Shown in pieces: positions 12,701 to 27,700 of a stretch of 64,000 nucleotides of DNA; the first letter of the stretch is position 1; the number at the start of each line of letters is the position of its first letter. A program made the position numbers and the translations under genes. Below the pieces are notes generated by a model that searched no databases, was not told where the DNA came from, and saw nothing but the letters and a program-made list of their open reading frames with translations. Source of the DNA: Drosophila persimilis (taxonomy: Eukaryota > Arthropoda > Insecta > Diptera > Drosophilidae); NCBI RefSeq assembly GCF_003286085.1, contig NW_020825298.1, positions 5,580,001 through 5,644,000 on the forward strand, given 5' to 3'.

Positions 12701-15700
12701 TGTACAAATACTGTACTGTACTGTGCTGTATATATTAAATAGATTAAGCTACAAAGACTGTGTGCGCCCCCGACAATGCTGAGCAGCCTGATAATAAAGT
12801 AATACAAACAATTACAAAAAACAACAACAAAACATCCACCAAATGCGGAACTACGCGTACAGCAGACTGTTAGACGTTGATCATTTGACTACGGTCAAGA
12901 ACGAGGTTCACTGGAAAAGGTTCACTGTTCACTGTGCGTTGCGTGATTGTATGTCTGGCAAGCAGTTGAACCTGTGCTTCCCTTTGACGACAACGGGAGT
13001 TAATGAGCATTCAGAATCAAACAGATCCGATAAGAGTGTACAATTGCAATTTAGATTCGATTACCAATCTCGATTATTATCGAACGATAACAGAGCAAAT
13101 AGAATTTTAGGTTAAATTTTAGAAACTATTCGACTCTCCAACTAAAATATGGGTTTATTTTAAATTATTTCCTTAATAATCTAAGATCCAAAAAAGAATT
13201 GGCTTCGATAGCTTTACCCATTCGATAAACTCATTTTTTTTTTAAATTATTTATAAGTGAAATAATTCCAAAATAAAATCACATATTCAAAAAACCTTCA
13301 GTATGTTCTTATATCCACTTCCTATCGATCGCTAACCTTTAATCTGCCCTAAAGCCATGAACTACACTGTACTGTCAAAAGTTGTACAAAAGGAAGAGAA
13401 GAAAAGACGAAATTTACATTTGTAATTACGCATATTTGATGGCCCGGCTCATTGCATGTTGGCCAAATCAATTAGCCACTAAATCACGATACATCAATTT
13501 GCAATGAGCTGCGATACTCGCACAGAGAATCTCCCATATTCCCCTCCAATATATAGAAATTAAGAGAGCGAGAGAGATGTATAGTAAGAGTAGAGTGAGA
13601 GAAGGCAGGCGGCAGACTGAGTTGCCTTACAATTGTGCCACTTATTTGTGTATTTTGTTGAGGCGATAAAAATGACTTGAGCAAATATTGACACTTCACG
13701 TGTGTGGTGTGGAGTGGAGTGGATTGGTGTGGAGTACCCCCCTATCCTATAGATAGAACATCCAGAAAAACACAGAAACAAGTAATAATGTTATACTTAT
13801 TAAAAATGTAAGATTGCGCAGGTTTGTCATCGGAGAGATGAATGGAAAATAAGGAGGACAAGGAATATAACTGTGCTCGAATCTCAATGCAAGATAGGAA
13901 CATAATGATTCAAGTTTTATGTATACTATATATATATATCTGTAAAATCCTGGACACCGATTTCCTCTACTATTGCTCCCCAACTCCCAATTAATGATCG
14001 TTTTTCGATAACTTACCCGACATGAAATGCAAAAGTATCGATGTAATGGGATACAATACTGGACTGTAGGTAATATCGGGGCAATCATAGCCCAACACAT
14101 TCACAATGCGATCGGCAACGGCACGGCCCGTGCTGGTCAGGTGATAGGGCAAACAGTGTGTGGCATCCACAAAGGCGGGCAGCATAATCGGCTTCTCCGA
14201 CAGCTCTGTGGTGCCAAAGACCTTGGAGATGACAAAAATTATATACCATTCCTTATTTAGTTGGGGTTCGCTGATTTACCTGATGGACCATCTCCCAGTA
14301 GAACCCATCGAGCATTTGCTGCTTGGTCAGGTGCTGGCCGCATAGCATCGGCCATAGCTGGGCACGTATGGGCGAGTTGATCGGCCAGGAGTTCTCTCTG
14401 AGTATGTTCTTTACGTCACGCTTCTTGCCCTGCTGAAGCAGCTGTTGGATTTCCGTGTAGGAGCGCAGTGCCGGCTCCTTGCCTGTAAATATAGATCGAT
14501 TGTACGAATGCGATTAGCAAGGGTTTGATTACGGATTAAATATAGTAACATTTCAATTGATTACACTACAAGCTAATTCCACTTAGGTTAGGTCATTACT
14601 CTACGCACTGAAGCACTGAAGATCAGGCCATGGTCCAAAGAAGTGTTTGAGGCTGCCGTTTCAGCTGCCACTTGAGGGCCATCTAATCATATGACATGAT
14701 TGTTATTGTTATTTTTTATTTGTTTTAGGGGGGCTCTTGAGTGCACAGGAACCATTCTTTCACTATCATCAAAGTCGCAACCTGCACGCAGACCACTGCT
14801 CAAGATATAAATACTCGTATATTCGATTCGCACCGATAAGTAGTTAAATTTCGCCTGTAAGAGCGGCGTGTACGTAATGTTCGAAATTACTCATTCGACA
14901 AGTGGTCAAAATAAAATACTTGAGAAAATGCATCTGATAACTTTTGATACTGATATTGATAAAAAAACAAAACCAAAGAAAAAAAAAAAACCACCAAACA
15001 GAATACATGAAGTGCTCCACCAATTTGCGAGGGTTCACTGGAACTATAAATATTTTATGGTAATTTTGGTTTGAAGCAAAAAATTTCTTGGGAAATCGTT
15101 TATCAAAAAAGAGTTTATAGGTTTGTCTACCATCACCCATAGGAGTACACGTAAAAATCATAAAATAAGTTGAAATGTTGAGCATTTGATATTGATAGGG
15201 GGTTATTTTCATGGATCAAAGTACAACTTGTGAAATATTTCAAGCAAAAGGGAAAAGTATTTGGATAATTCAGGCAAATATCAAATATCAACTGAGAAAT
15301 AATGGGTAATGGGTGGGTAAATCTAAAAATATATCACCGATGGAAAATAAATTAATTCTGGAATTACTATTTGCTACCGAATTTACTGATTATTTAATGA
15401 TTATCGATAATCAAGCTTCGATTGGATTGGTATCGGATCCGTTTATCCTCTTTAAGGCTTACATATATTCTTATTAATTATTAATTAATATGTTAGAAAT
15501 TAGAAACAATTAAATAAAAAGAGACGACTTATCGAATTATTAATCGATCAATTTCGAAATTTAAATATGTGACTCATTCGAGATACTTCCTTCAGCTTGC
15601 AGTCATAAATACTAAGTTATAGAAGAATTCATGTAATCGAATACCAAAGATCTATTCAAATGTAATTATCTGGCGTTCCTGACAGCCATTGTACCCTCTC

Positions 15701-18700
15701 TCGACACGATATAGCAACCATATGACAACCGTAGATCGATGTTTGGGGTTTGTTTCTCTATCGCTCTGGTCAGCTGGTCAACAGCCATAAGTAGGACAAC
15801 AGTTCCCCCACAATTCCCCCGATTACCCTTGAACTACTACCCGTCCAATGCCACATTGAATCACATTCGGGGGGTGCGCTGTATCTGTATCTGTAGCTGT
15901 GGCTGTGCCTGTGCCTGTGGCTGGCTGGCTGCCATATTGATTAGCTATCTGGACGGGGTAATTGATTGCAGCGCGCGGACAACTCTCATTACAGCAAACG
16001 ACAGACAGCTGATCGATTTTTGCATGACGTTCCCCTCGGTATACCCCTCTCTCTCTCTCCCTCTCTATCTGCTATCTAACACCTGGTGTTATCACTCGCT
16101 ACTGATAAGCATGGCAAACGGTAAACGCAGCGCCGGCCAGCGCCATATCAATGTCAGTCATCAAAAAATCAGATACAAAGTTGGCAACCCTTTGATTTAT
16201 TTACTCTTTCGGACTCTGTAGTTTTTGTTTTTTATAATGCAATTCTCGTTAAAAACTGTATAAAATATCATACAAAATCATTTAGGGTAAATGCATTTGC
16301 AAATGATAGAAGAACGAACGATAAGATAGAAGATAGGAAGGGGGATGGTGGATGTGGAGAGTGTTCATTGCTGTTTGAAATGCAATAACAATAAAAACTG
16401 GTATAATTGAATGAGCCATCCACTTATTCTTTCTCTCTCTAAGGTCCCCACAGCTTGTGTGGGTAATTAATCCCCTCCCATTTATACGGCATCCAATCCA
16501 CAGCGATCCATTTGCATTTTCAAGCAACAAATATGGAAATACTGGAACTGGAGACTGGGGGGGACTACATGTACATATGTATGTGTTGTGTCTATCTTAT
16601 ACAACATTCCACTCACAACAGATGCGGTAATTTTCCTATCAACGCAGCAATCAACTTTATTTGTTTTGTGGCAAAAAGTAAAACAAAACCACACAAAATG
16701 CATTGGATGCATAATTGGATCTATTATGATGTTACACAGATCTAAATGGGTCTAATCGGTGTTTTTATTATTCACATATTGTAAATCCCAACAAAGTGCT
16801 GCAATCCCTAATCAGACATAAAATGTTTTGTCATTAAATTTAGCAATTACTGAAACAGATCCAATATGTATTAAATAGCTTTATTTCTTTCTCTTTTTTT
16901 GTTCAAACAAAATACTCGCGTATCATTCGTTGTTGTTGTTTTCCTTAATTTGGTTTGGTAAAGCATTTTACACAACCATTTGATTGATTTTAATTTTTTG
17001 TTTAAATGATTTTTTCTTCATTTTTTTACTGCTTTTATTTTACTGCTTTTATTTTACTGTTTATATTTCCTTGAATTTACGGCAGCGTTAATTTTTTCCA
17101 TTTGTGTTAAACATATTAAAATTTTGGTTTGTTTTGTATACATTTTATGATTTTTTCTTCTGTTGATGGATTGGAAACAATGATCGGATCGGGATCGGGA
17201 CTTGTGTAAAGAGATTTATGAATGTTTTACATACATCTGTAACCTTGGGATCCTTTTGTATTATTTTCATATGTAAAAATTCTGATCATAATAATTGATC
17301 TGTTCTCTTCTTTATTATCAAATTTTATAATGTTTTAACTTTTTCTATATATGTACATATGTATGTACCTTTGAATCTTTATTTTTACCACTTTTCCCCA
17401 TTTTACTTTGCAATTCTCTCTCTGGCGTCATCTCGATCTTCCTAATTGTTATTTTGTTTAACTTTTCAGTTTCCGTTTAAACAATTCTCAGTATCACAGT
17501 GAATCATTGATACAAAATGCAAAATAAATAAAGCATTTTTTAGCGTTCATAATTAAATTAATATTGAAATATAACCTAATTAGCATTTACGTCTTTTATA
17601 AATGAATGGAAAATGTATTTTAAATTAATTCGAATTATTTATTTATTATTTCTAAAGGAATGTAATCAATATATTCGCTAAATGCAAATGACTTCATATT
17701 GTTCATTGTTCAACAAGTGAAATTATTTCAATTCCGTTCTTACAGACCCTTTTTTCCCTGCAGGAAATATATGTATTTATCTTACTACACGGATCATTAG
17801 ATAGCTAATTGAAATCGAAATACATGAAAACTAGCCTCTGATTTTGGTTTATCGCTTGTTCCTCTAATTCCATATGATTTCTTCTGGTTCTAATTTAGCT
17901 AATTTCTGCGCATAATTAATGTCATTCCTCTGGATTCTGATTCTGTGCTAAATTTCCTTTCTAGGGATTACTTTAATTTCATTAAATTTTTGCACACCCG
18001 GTTCTAAATATTAACATAAATTTCCTGCTCTTTTGGCTACTTTTTAGTTTTAGTCTGGAGTTTTTATAGTCTGATCTCAACTCTCGGATGGATGATGTGT
18101 GGACTTTTATTACCTGGACTGAGCTGCCAGCACTGGCATTTGGTTGTGATATCATTCGAGCTGGCAGCTATGAAGAGCGGCAGCTCAAAGAACTTTTCGC
18201 ACTCGGGATCGACGTAGACGCTGCTCCGACGGCTGCTGAACTGCTCCAAGTCTTTCAGGCCAAAGACTTTGCCAACCATCTTTTTTTGTTGTTGTAACGT
18301 TTTAATGTTTCTTTTCTGTTTCTGCTTCTGTTACTGTTTCCTTTCCGTTTGTGTTCCGTGTGTTTCTCGGTGTCTTTTCCGTTTCTGTTCTGTTTCTGTA
18401 TTTCAGTTCTGTTCTGTTGTTCGATTTACAGTCTTGTTTTTTTGATCACTTGATTTTTTGGCATCGAGAACTTTTCGCGCACAACAACACCAGCAGCAAC
18501 AACGACAACGACAGCGACCACCACATTTATGTAGATTTTGCCAGTCTCCTTCTCCTCAGCGTTCTCCTTCTTTTTCGTCTCTTCTCGACTGCCTTTTATT
18601 GTTTTAATTTATTGCGATCTGCAATTTGCTTTTGTCGTTGTCATTCGTCGTGCCAGAAGCAGCACTTGAATTTAATTTGCAACACATTTAAATTTTCAAT

Positions 18701-21700
18701 TCACATTTTTTTCTTCTTATTGTTTGGGTATTTCAAAATTAATTTCAATATTTTTACACATTTATCGACTGTGGGGAGGGTTGAAAGATATCGTTAAAAA
18801 GCGAAAGGTGCGAGCGAGACAGTCGCGTCTCGTCCGGTCTCCCTCTGTTGCCCTTTGAGAAGCAACAACAAAAATATACGGGGGGTTAGGCCTACGTGCG
18901 GAGCGTTCGAATGCGTTCAATGTTCTCATGGGGCGGCCCGGCGGACAGGCCGGTTTCATGCTGCTTTCTGAATGAAACCAAAAAGCTTAAATGGGGTGGT
19001 GGAGAGAGCGAAAAAGAGAGCGCTAGTGCCTAGAGAGAGTGCAAGAAGGCGAGCGCGTAAAGCACATTGAGCATGGGAATGGGAGTGAGTGAGAGTGCAA
19101 TAAAACGAGCGCGTAAATCAAAGCTTCACGCGCATCGTGTGGGCTTGGCAGAGAGTGAAAATGAGAGAGCGTCACTAGAGTGAGAGAGTGCATGCGGTGG
19201 GCTACACTGAAAGACAAGAAATAAAATAGGCTGCTGGCAGATTGATCGTTTTTATTACAGCTTTAAAAGTGATCCTATCTGTGGCGTTCCGATTAACATA
19301 TTCTCAGGCCCAACCACATACCCCGATTCTTCATTGTTTTCTTAATATGTATGGTAAGTGTCCCAAAGAAATGCACGAGAAGGAATGTGGTATCGGGAGT
19401 ATGTGAGTGTGTGTGAGTGCAAGCAAATAAGCTTTTTACATCAAAAAGAGCGCGCCCTGTGACAGATCACAACCTGGTGGCGCGTGCAAGTTTTGTGTGA
19501 GCTTTTTACTGTTTATTGGTCTCTCTCTCTCTCTCTCTGTCTCTCTGCTTTATTCTATTTTCTGCCTATTTTTATTGTTTTTGTTCTTCTTTTGCGAGTG
19601 TATTTTGTTTGTTTCGGATTCTCGGCAGCAGCGTAGCGCTTGTCGGCGCCATAGAGCAAACAGCTGTTTTCTGTTGTGCTTTTTCTGATCTGATCTTATC
19701 GGCTCTCTCTGCTTTTTTCTCTTCCCATCTCTGCTTTGCCACAGGACAGAGGAGAGAGGGGGTTACGGTTTACCCAAATCTTAGTGTAAATAATTTTATA
19801 AATAGCTTTTTGTGGGAAATGTCGTAAGCAAATGCCCCGCTTGGAAAATCCCAGGAAATATTTCTTTGCTGTAACCATTTTCGCTGGCATTCTTTTCGTA
19901 TACGTAATGTGCGTCTAGCTCTGCGCTGCCATCTTATTTATGGGGGGAAAGTACACACAAAATTTATGAGCATTTTTCTTTGGGTTTGCTGTAAAAATTG
20001 TAAAAATATTTGTGCGCCATGGCATGGAAAATTTCTACATTCCTCAACAGCACACCCCTTCGACCGCCTCTGAAAGAAAATTTATGGGGAAACCTCAGTT
20101 GCGAGGAATTTTCCTTTTGAACAGGTGTTTGGGAGCCGAAGAGTTGCGTGTGAAAAGTGGGCTTTTTTGGGTGTATTTGGGGGTATGCCGGAAAGCAGAC
20201 GAGACCCAAATTCAATTAGAATATTTTTTTTAAGATTCTAAAGGATTTCCTTGTGTATCTTTTCATTAGCAAAGTTGTAAAATGTATTGCTCATAAAGAA
20301 ATAAATATCAATCATACAAAAATAATAATGTTCGAAGGTTTTCAAACGCCCAAAAAAATAAAAACTCAAATAAAAAAATACGAAATAAAAAAATACTAAC
20401 TCTAAGATCTCAATGTACTCAAATTACTGTATAATCTGAATAAACTATAATCTAAAAACTTTTCATATTAAAATATTTACACAAAAAAGTAGTATTTTAA
20501 TACAAAAATACCAAACAATAGAAAACGAAATAACAAAAAATATAAAAATCCCATGTGTAAATTATGTGTAAATTTTTAATATTTTGCATTGATCTAGAGA
20601 CCTATAGACCTCGTTTTGCGGTTGGAGATGTGCGCATGAGGAAACCCAAAACTCAATTTACCGAACAACAATTTCCAAACAACCTCTCACGTGAGAAGCT
20701 TCCTTCCTGCCTGCCTGCCCCCCTCTATTCGATACATAGCATCATAGCCATCATCTCAAACGCATTTCAACACAATTTTCGTTTCGTTTGTTTATTTATT
20801 TATATTTTTTCCTACACTGTTGATCTGTTGATCTTTTTTTAGCGTATACGAAAATTGATTTTTCACATGTTTCGTCAGGCGAAATAAAATTAAGTCAAAG
20901 CTAACGCGATTCTTGGCCATTTTGTACGGAACAGAAATGTTGAACGCAGACCAACGCGTGCCCAATGTGCCGGTGGCGGTGCCGATGGCAGATGAAAAGC
21001 CATTTTCCCGTGGCAGGGGCAAAAGATTAATTAACCAAAATGTTTTGAAAGAAAGAAAACCCAAAAACAAAATAAGCCTGATGACAATTATCTTCGACTT
21101 GGCTATATCGGATTCTGTTTTATATTCTCCGTCTTTTTTTGGGAAGGGAAATTTATGAGAGAGTGGAGATTGCCAAGAATTCTGGCGACACTTAAGCGTT
21201 GCCCCATCAAACAAACACACCTCCGAAAGCTAATTTCAAAACTATATACATATATACATTAATGTATATGGCAATCTGCGTTCTGTGAGTCCCCTAATTG
21301 GTCAATCATAAGTGATGTATGAAGGTACAAGTCTGGGGAAATCAAGGAGCCCATAAAGATTCTACCAAAATACGCCATCATAGCACCTAATTGTACTCTA
21401 ATTGGTATCAGTGAAGTGATCGTAAAACAATTATAGATAAAGATTTCCCTGGCCATATCTTTACGATCTAATGCTGACATCTTTGACTGGCTCAATAGCA
21501 GAATAATTCGAATGCATTTACATAAGAGTCCAGAAGATGTCAATTGATTCTTTGATTAATTTGAATAGTAATTGACGTAGTTTATTAATCAATTCGTGAG
21601 TTTCTTCTAATGCGATTGGCACGAATACCTTTAATAATCGTTAATTGTGGAATCTTGAACCTTTTGGATCCTATTATTAGATGATAAATTCCTACGAAGC

Positions 21701-24700
21701 GATTGGAAAACCAACGCAAAAGGCGCCGTAACGATTCTCAATAGAGATTTTGGCAAACAAATCTGTATATCTGTTTGGATTGTATGTAAAATAGAATCAA
21801 ATTATTGTGACATGATCTAATGTGCAATTTTTAGTTGGCGGAAACAATAAAATTAAGCAGAATCGAAACGAATACGTATTGTACGTAGAAGGGGCAACAC
21901 ATTCTGGGCATGCAAATTGCAAATGCAATTTATTAGATTTTGTTCCCCCCTCTGACGGCATTTGTCACCGAATCGGGTGCCAACAATAGCAACAAAATGA
22001 AAAACAGGCTGTCTTCGGGGGTCGAACCTTTCAATACCCTGGCAGATCGATCGTTTCTGTGTTCCTGTGCATAGAAAATATAGATCAACGGATCTCACAT
22101 GACGCTGATGTTATAAGAAAAGATTGCAAAGGAGAATGCCCAAGAATAGTACTAAATCAACATACATTGCGTGTGCATGACCAAACATATTGCTGCTCGA
22201 TTAAAGACTGGGACTCGACTGGGACATTTTTGTAGTTATTATAATTTTATTGTTTACTAAAATTGAAAAATCCCTCCCGCCGCTTATATAGTCATCCGAT
22301 TTAGATCAGAAATTTTCAGAGAAGCCAGTATCTGTGGAATCCTCCAGATAGCATCAATATTAAGGGACTAGTTTTTCATGGTATTCTAATATGATTCTGT
22401 TCACAATACTAGAATACCCCCCAATAGGGTACAACAATTGCCGACTGCAGCTAAATATAATTATTCCCCCAAGGGAACGGAAACCCACGAAACAAGCAAC
22501 GTTCAACCGATTTTCCTTTTGGCAAACTGTGCGGATTAATGTTGTTATTGCCGAGTGTTTGTTTGTTGTCTCTTGTTTTGATTTCCAAATTGTAGACGTA
22601 TTTTTCGGTTTAATTGCATCAAACGGCCACAGCAGGCGTCATTGGATGTACGGGTGTGGTGTCAAGGGATTTTCAGAAGAAACTGTTGGGATTTGTCTAG
22701 GGGGAAAGACCTTCGAAAGGTGTAGAGGAAGCGTACGGCATAATTTGGTACAATTATTTCATTAATTGGGAAACAAGATGAATCAGGAAAGGCAAAGAAT
22801 ATTCCTAGGAATCAGAAAGATGTCAAAGTTATTCTATTAGAGGCGATTAGGAATCGATTTGCACATCTATCGTCAGTACCTGATAACCCAAAGATATAAC
22901 CTTTCCTGTGTTCCGTTATTAAAATTGGCCGTTTCGTGTTTAAAACAATATTATTACTTTTCAAGGAGTGTAATTTTATTTATAAAAGCTGTTCTCGAGA
23001 CTTGCAAATTAATTCGTTTATCGTTGAGTAATTTTGTAAAACAAATTTGAATATTTATCCAATTTATTTTTATAAATTTTGATTTACTTCAGATACAGAT
23101 ACAGATACGATATGTGATACATACATAGGTAGTATTCACATCAATTTAGCTCTGGCTTGAGGCAGGCAACAGAGAACAGAGAACAGGGGAATGGTCAACG
23201 AGCCTGCTTGCCGCTGCTGCTGCTGCTTCTGCGGCTTTGGGGGCTGTCAGATTGTTCAGATTGTTTAGCGAGTGCTATAAATATCTTTGACCGATCGTGA
23301 GTTTCCTATTTGTCAATTAGCAGCGTATTCGCTTCATATTTTCGTTGTATTTTGGACTATATTACGAGGGACGAGGCACATGACAGGCGCGACCTTTTTG
23401 ATCTTTTTTTACGAGTACGCCTATATCTCTCAGCTGCTTCGGAGTGGGAGTGCCTGTAGAGGGGCGGGAAACGTGGGTTGAATATTCGCAAATGAATATT
23501 AATTGAGATTCGATGGGGATCGTATAAAGTCCGCTTTAAGTGGGCGGTTGAGGGTGGATCTCTTTGGTTTTCCGATTTGCCACGGATTTGCCACGAGTGG
23601 GGAATATGGCATATGGGAAATTAATCAACTTATTGCCGTGTTAATTGCATTTATTAGATGCCTGATTGGCGCCTTTTTGAGCCTGGCACAGAATGTTGCT
23701 TTGTTTTTTGTTTGTGTTTATTTTTTTTAAGATTTTCATTTGAGATGATTTTTTGCAGTCGCCTGCATTTGGCATTCGTTGAACAAAAACCCGTTTCATC
23801 GGTCAGCTTCTGTTATTGCACTTAACTGAAGTCATTTCGGAATTATATATTCAATTGATTCGATTCTCTTTATATGGCTTCTCCCTCTCTCTGTCTCTCT
23901 ACAACACGTTTCTTTTATTATGGGCATAATTTTGCATTCAATTATTGTTTAAAGCACACACAAAAAACCCCTCTTCAATTCATTCAGTTTCCATTGTTGC
24001 GGTTAATTTTGCTCTAGAAAAGTTTTATGAAGAAAATCGTCTTTAAACGACAGATGTTCCCCCCTGGAAAAGGTATGAACCCATATGGAGGCTAGAAACG
24101 CTGTAGTATCTGAAATTTAGAAGATATTGAGCTGATATTCAATATATTTGTTCACAATGCTCTTATCGAACAATATATGAAAAATCATCCTGATTGGATA
24201 AGTATTGAAAACAGTAAAATGTATTTGGTATATTTTGGTATTTTTCCAGAAAATGAACCAAAACTTGCAATGTATGTTCTGTGTATTTAGAAATCCTGTA
24301 AACTGGAAACTGTTTTTGGTATTTTTCCAGTAATATAAGAGTTTAGAGACCCATTTAGATCAATTTTTAATGCACAGCAAAGGCATAAGAGTATTTCTGT
24401 TAGAGGGCGACAGCACTTGAGACGCACACATGGCGTATGCGTAATCGAAAGCAACGCGCATTCATCAAGCATACGAGTACATATATTGTAGCAATGACTG
24501 ACTGCTTGATTGACTGACTGACTGACTGACTGACCATTGAACGCAACGCACGAGACTATTTGCACACAACCAAAAACTGTGTATATAATCGTATACGTAT
24601 ATTTTTGTTGTTGTTTTTGCTTATCGTACTCGGTATTTTCTTGTTTATTTTAGAGTTTGGCAGCTAGGCGTGATAATTAACGAGCCGTGATTTAAAAGTC

Positions 24701-27700
24701 GATTCGCTTTTAATGTGCATTTCAGATTGCAGTTTTTGGAGGCTGCCCCATACACACACACACACACACTCGCACACTGGCACGCACAAGTTTACATACA
24801 CTCGAACACACACACTGTGGATTGTATTTGTATAGGCACACGCACTATATAAACATTTAAGGTAATTACGTTGACACGCGACTTGTTTCGAAAACTATTC
24901 CGAATTTCAATTGATCCGCCTGTCTGTCGGTAGGTCTGTTTTCTCGCTTTTCCTTTTCCACCCTTTCCACTTTTATTTGTCGCCTTCTTTCTTTCTTTCG
25001 TGATTTGACAGTTGACAACTTTTTGGGCTTGGGGGCAGCACACGGCGGCTAGTGAGAGCGAGCAGTGCAGGAGTGCGACAGAAAGCGACCGCAACGCCCG
25101 AGGGTTGAACTGAGACTGTGACTGAGGCTGAGACTGAGGCAGAGGCAGAGGTTGAGCGAGCAAGCGATCATCGCCGTGTGTGTTCGTGAGGGGAGAGAGA
25201 GAAAAAACAGGTGAACGATGCAGCCGCGCGACACACTTTTCTGCGAGTGATGGATCTATCTGCAAAGCTCTTGCAAAAGCTCGCTAATTAAAAGCTCTCA
25301 ACATGTTTCACCTGAAGTTTTTATTTGTTTCACTCTCCAAAAGTTCGTTCAACTTCGTTCGGGCTGGATATTTTCGGGGGCGCGTCTAACACGGGCTCTG
25401 AAACGTGGGGTGTGTTTTTTTTTTTTGGGAGTAAAAGGTAGATTTAGCCCTAGTTCAGGAGCTTGGTTTAGCACTAGTATACAAAGCTGTTTTATTAGGT
25501 TTAGAAGCTGTACAGTAGTCGATGAGTCAAAGATAGACTTTGAGTTGTTCTGGTATTGCTTCGTCCAAGCCCAAACAGCATGTAGATCTTTGTAGTTCGG
25601 AGATTAAAACCTTAAGTAGTTCATGGTTTGGTTATGGGTGCACTTTCTGCAAGTACTGTATGCATAACAGCTGCCGGAACTGATTTATAAATTCCCTGCA
25701 ATTAGCCTTCTAGCGTAGGTGTGTGCAATGCAAATGCCATACATACTCAAATCAAACAAATCATTCGAGTCGTAAGCTATTTATTCAAATCGAAAATAAT
25801 CATATTAATCGATTGATACTACGATTTTAATTGCTATTGAAATGAACCTCATACTCGTATCTACGTTTATTGTGTACTATAACTGACCTTTGCTTGTTTT
25901 TCTCTGTGAATTGTATCATCATAAGGTGATCTGTGACTCAGGAAATCAAATTGAATGCGACTAGCTATTGGAGGGAAAAGGAAATACGAAAATGAAGACC
26001 GTTTGATAATTATAACTTCTTGCGGAGCACTACTAGTTTTTTTTACATCAATATCATCAATATTATTAAGAATGATATTCTTTTTTCACTATTTGCCATC
26101 CATTTATTTACTCATATTGAGTAAATGCTTTCTGGTGATCCGCAATCATCTCTTATGGGTTCAAAATTAAAATTTACAATTTTTAATTTTTTACTCCAAA
26201 ACGGTTCTCTAACAACTTATTCAAATTCTTAAAAATATCCTCAGCTTAAAATAAAATTAGAATTAATAAATTAAAACCCACAACAGCCTTTATTTAATTT
26301 CCAACAGCCATCGGCAATATTATTTAGCCGACAGTGTGCCACACTAATGTCCCGAAATTACCATGACACCGGCACAGGTAATTAATAAATTTAAAGCATA
26401 CTTTCGGGCAGTTCATTAAAATACTGCCACCAGCAAGGCGAAAAGGCAATTATTATGTGAACATCGTGCTTAAAACGAATGAAAAATTAATTAAATGGGC
26501 GGACAATGGGGCGGGGATGGAAGTGCAAATAAATATAAAGTTTTATGAACCAAAAGTAAAAGCAAAAGTGTGTTCAAAACTGTCTAATTGCAGAGGAGCA
26601 TTGCAGGCAAAAAATTGAAATAAATGAATGGGTGCTGGTCTGCCCCAACAAATGTTTCCCTGTTATCTAAACAGTGCGCAACGCAAACACTGTTTTCGGT
26701 TGGATCTCAGAAGAGAACGAGAGAGAGAGAGGAAGCACTGAAGAGCAGAGAGTGAAAAATAGCGAGCGAGCAATCCGCCGGTAGATTTCTTTCCGTCTGC
26801 ATTGCTTTAATGTTACGAATTTTACTGTTACAATAGCAACAAAAAGAACAGTTTTAATACCCTGTAATCAGGTAGGACAAGGGTGGAGCATACTATATCG
26901 TACATTTATGTAACAAGCAGAAGATTTCTGAGGATTTATGGAGGAGGGAGGATTTATTTATATAAAATTTATCATTGACAGAATTTTTATTATTATTATA
27001 CATATAAATATAAAGAAGAAATCAGCACAATCAGGGCATCGCATAGTCTTAATATTGGCAGTGGCATTCCTATCTATTTCGCCTCTTTTTTGTTTCGTGT
27101 TTCGGCTTTTATCAACGCAGAGAAATTTGAAAATCAAAGAGCAAGTAAACAAAGCCAGAAAGATTACCTAGTGCGTGACGTTCGGCTGCTTAGTGACCTC
27201 AAAGAAATACGACACACGTATACGTACATAGTCGTACAAATATATGTATATATACTCGTAGCATCTGTACATACTACATCTAATTAGAGGCGCCGCTGTT
27301 GACAGGAGGGGGCCATAAGAGCTAAAGAAAAGAACATTAGAAAATCCTACAAGAAATTACATTTGAGGGGCACAATTCTGCCGATTGTTTGATGGATTTG
27401 CTCATTATTTTCATCGATTGTTTGATGGACTTAGAAACCTTTCTAAAGATTGGGGAATGTGTGCGTGACGTGCAGCGAATTCCAACAGATGTTCAAATAT
27501 TTATTGATAACTTTCAATTGGATTTTATAGGTGTCTATTTTAATGGAAAGTCAACCATTTTTTCGCGTCTATCTTCGTCAAATAAATGTGTGTCAATCAG
27601 ACAAGGATTTCTTTGATAACTTTTATTAAAAAAATATAAAAAAACAATGCTCTCCACTGACGAAAAGACCTTCCGCTTGGCCCTAACTACAAACAAGAAC

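Larger units (their letters stand above)
4897..14016 (-). other. sky intron, about 9.1 kb, repeat-bearing
   Basis: Large intron inside the TBC-coding part. It holds the mini-me/DINE-1-like element (about 5.6-6.7 kb), a 114-bp tandem duplication (10.2-10.4 kb), a kinesin-13 pseudogene fragment (11.3-11.6 kb) and a pogo-like MITE (11.63-11.79 kb). It also has short AGAY repeats near 12.02 kb and CGATA sites near 13.05-13.33 kb. The remainder shows no supported gene. Confidence 0.75.

Noticed and set aside
21259-21543. 94-codon minus-strand frame
   Set aside because: No recognisable domain and AT-rich codon use like the surrounding intron.
22005-22035. tRNA B-box-like GGTTCGACCCC on the minus strand
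   Set aside because: The five-base T-stem does not pair and no A box or acceptor stem is present at the right distance.
26855-26960. AATACCCTG...CAGGTA sequence resembling a transposon end
   Set aside because: Only one short end-like motif; no second end or family signature.
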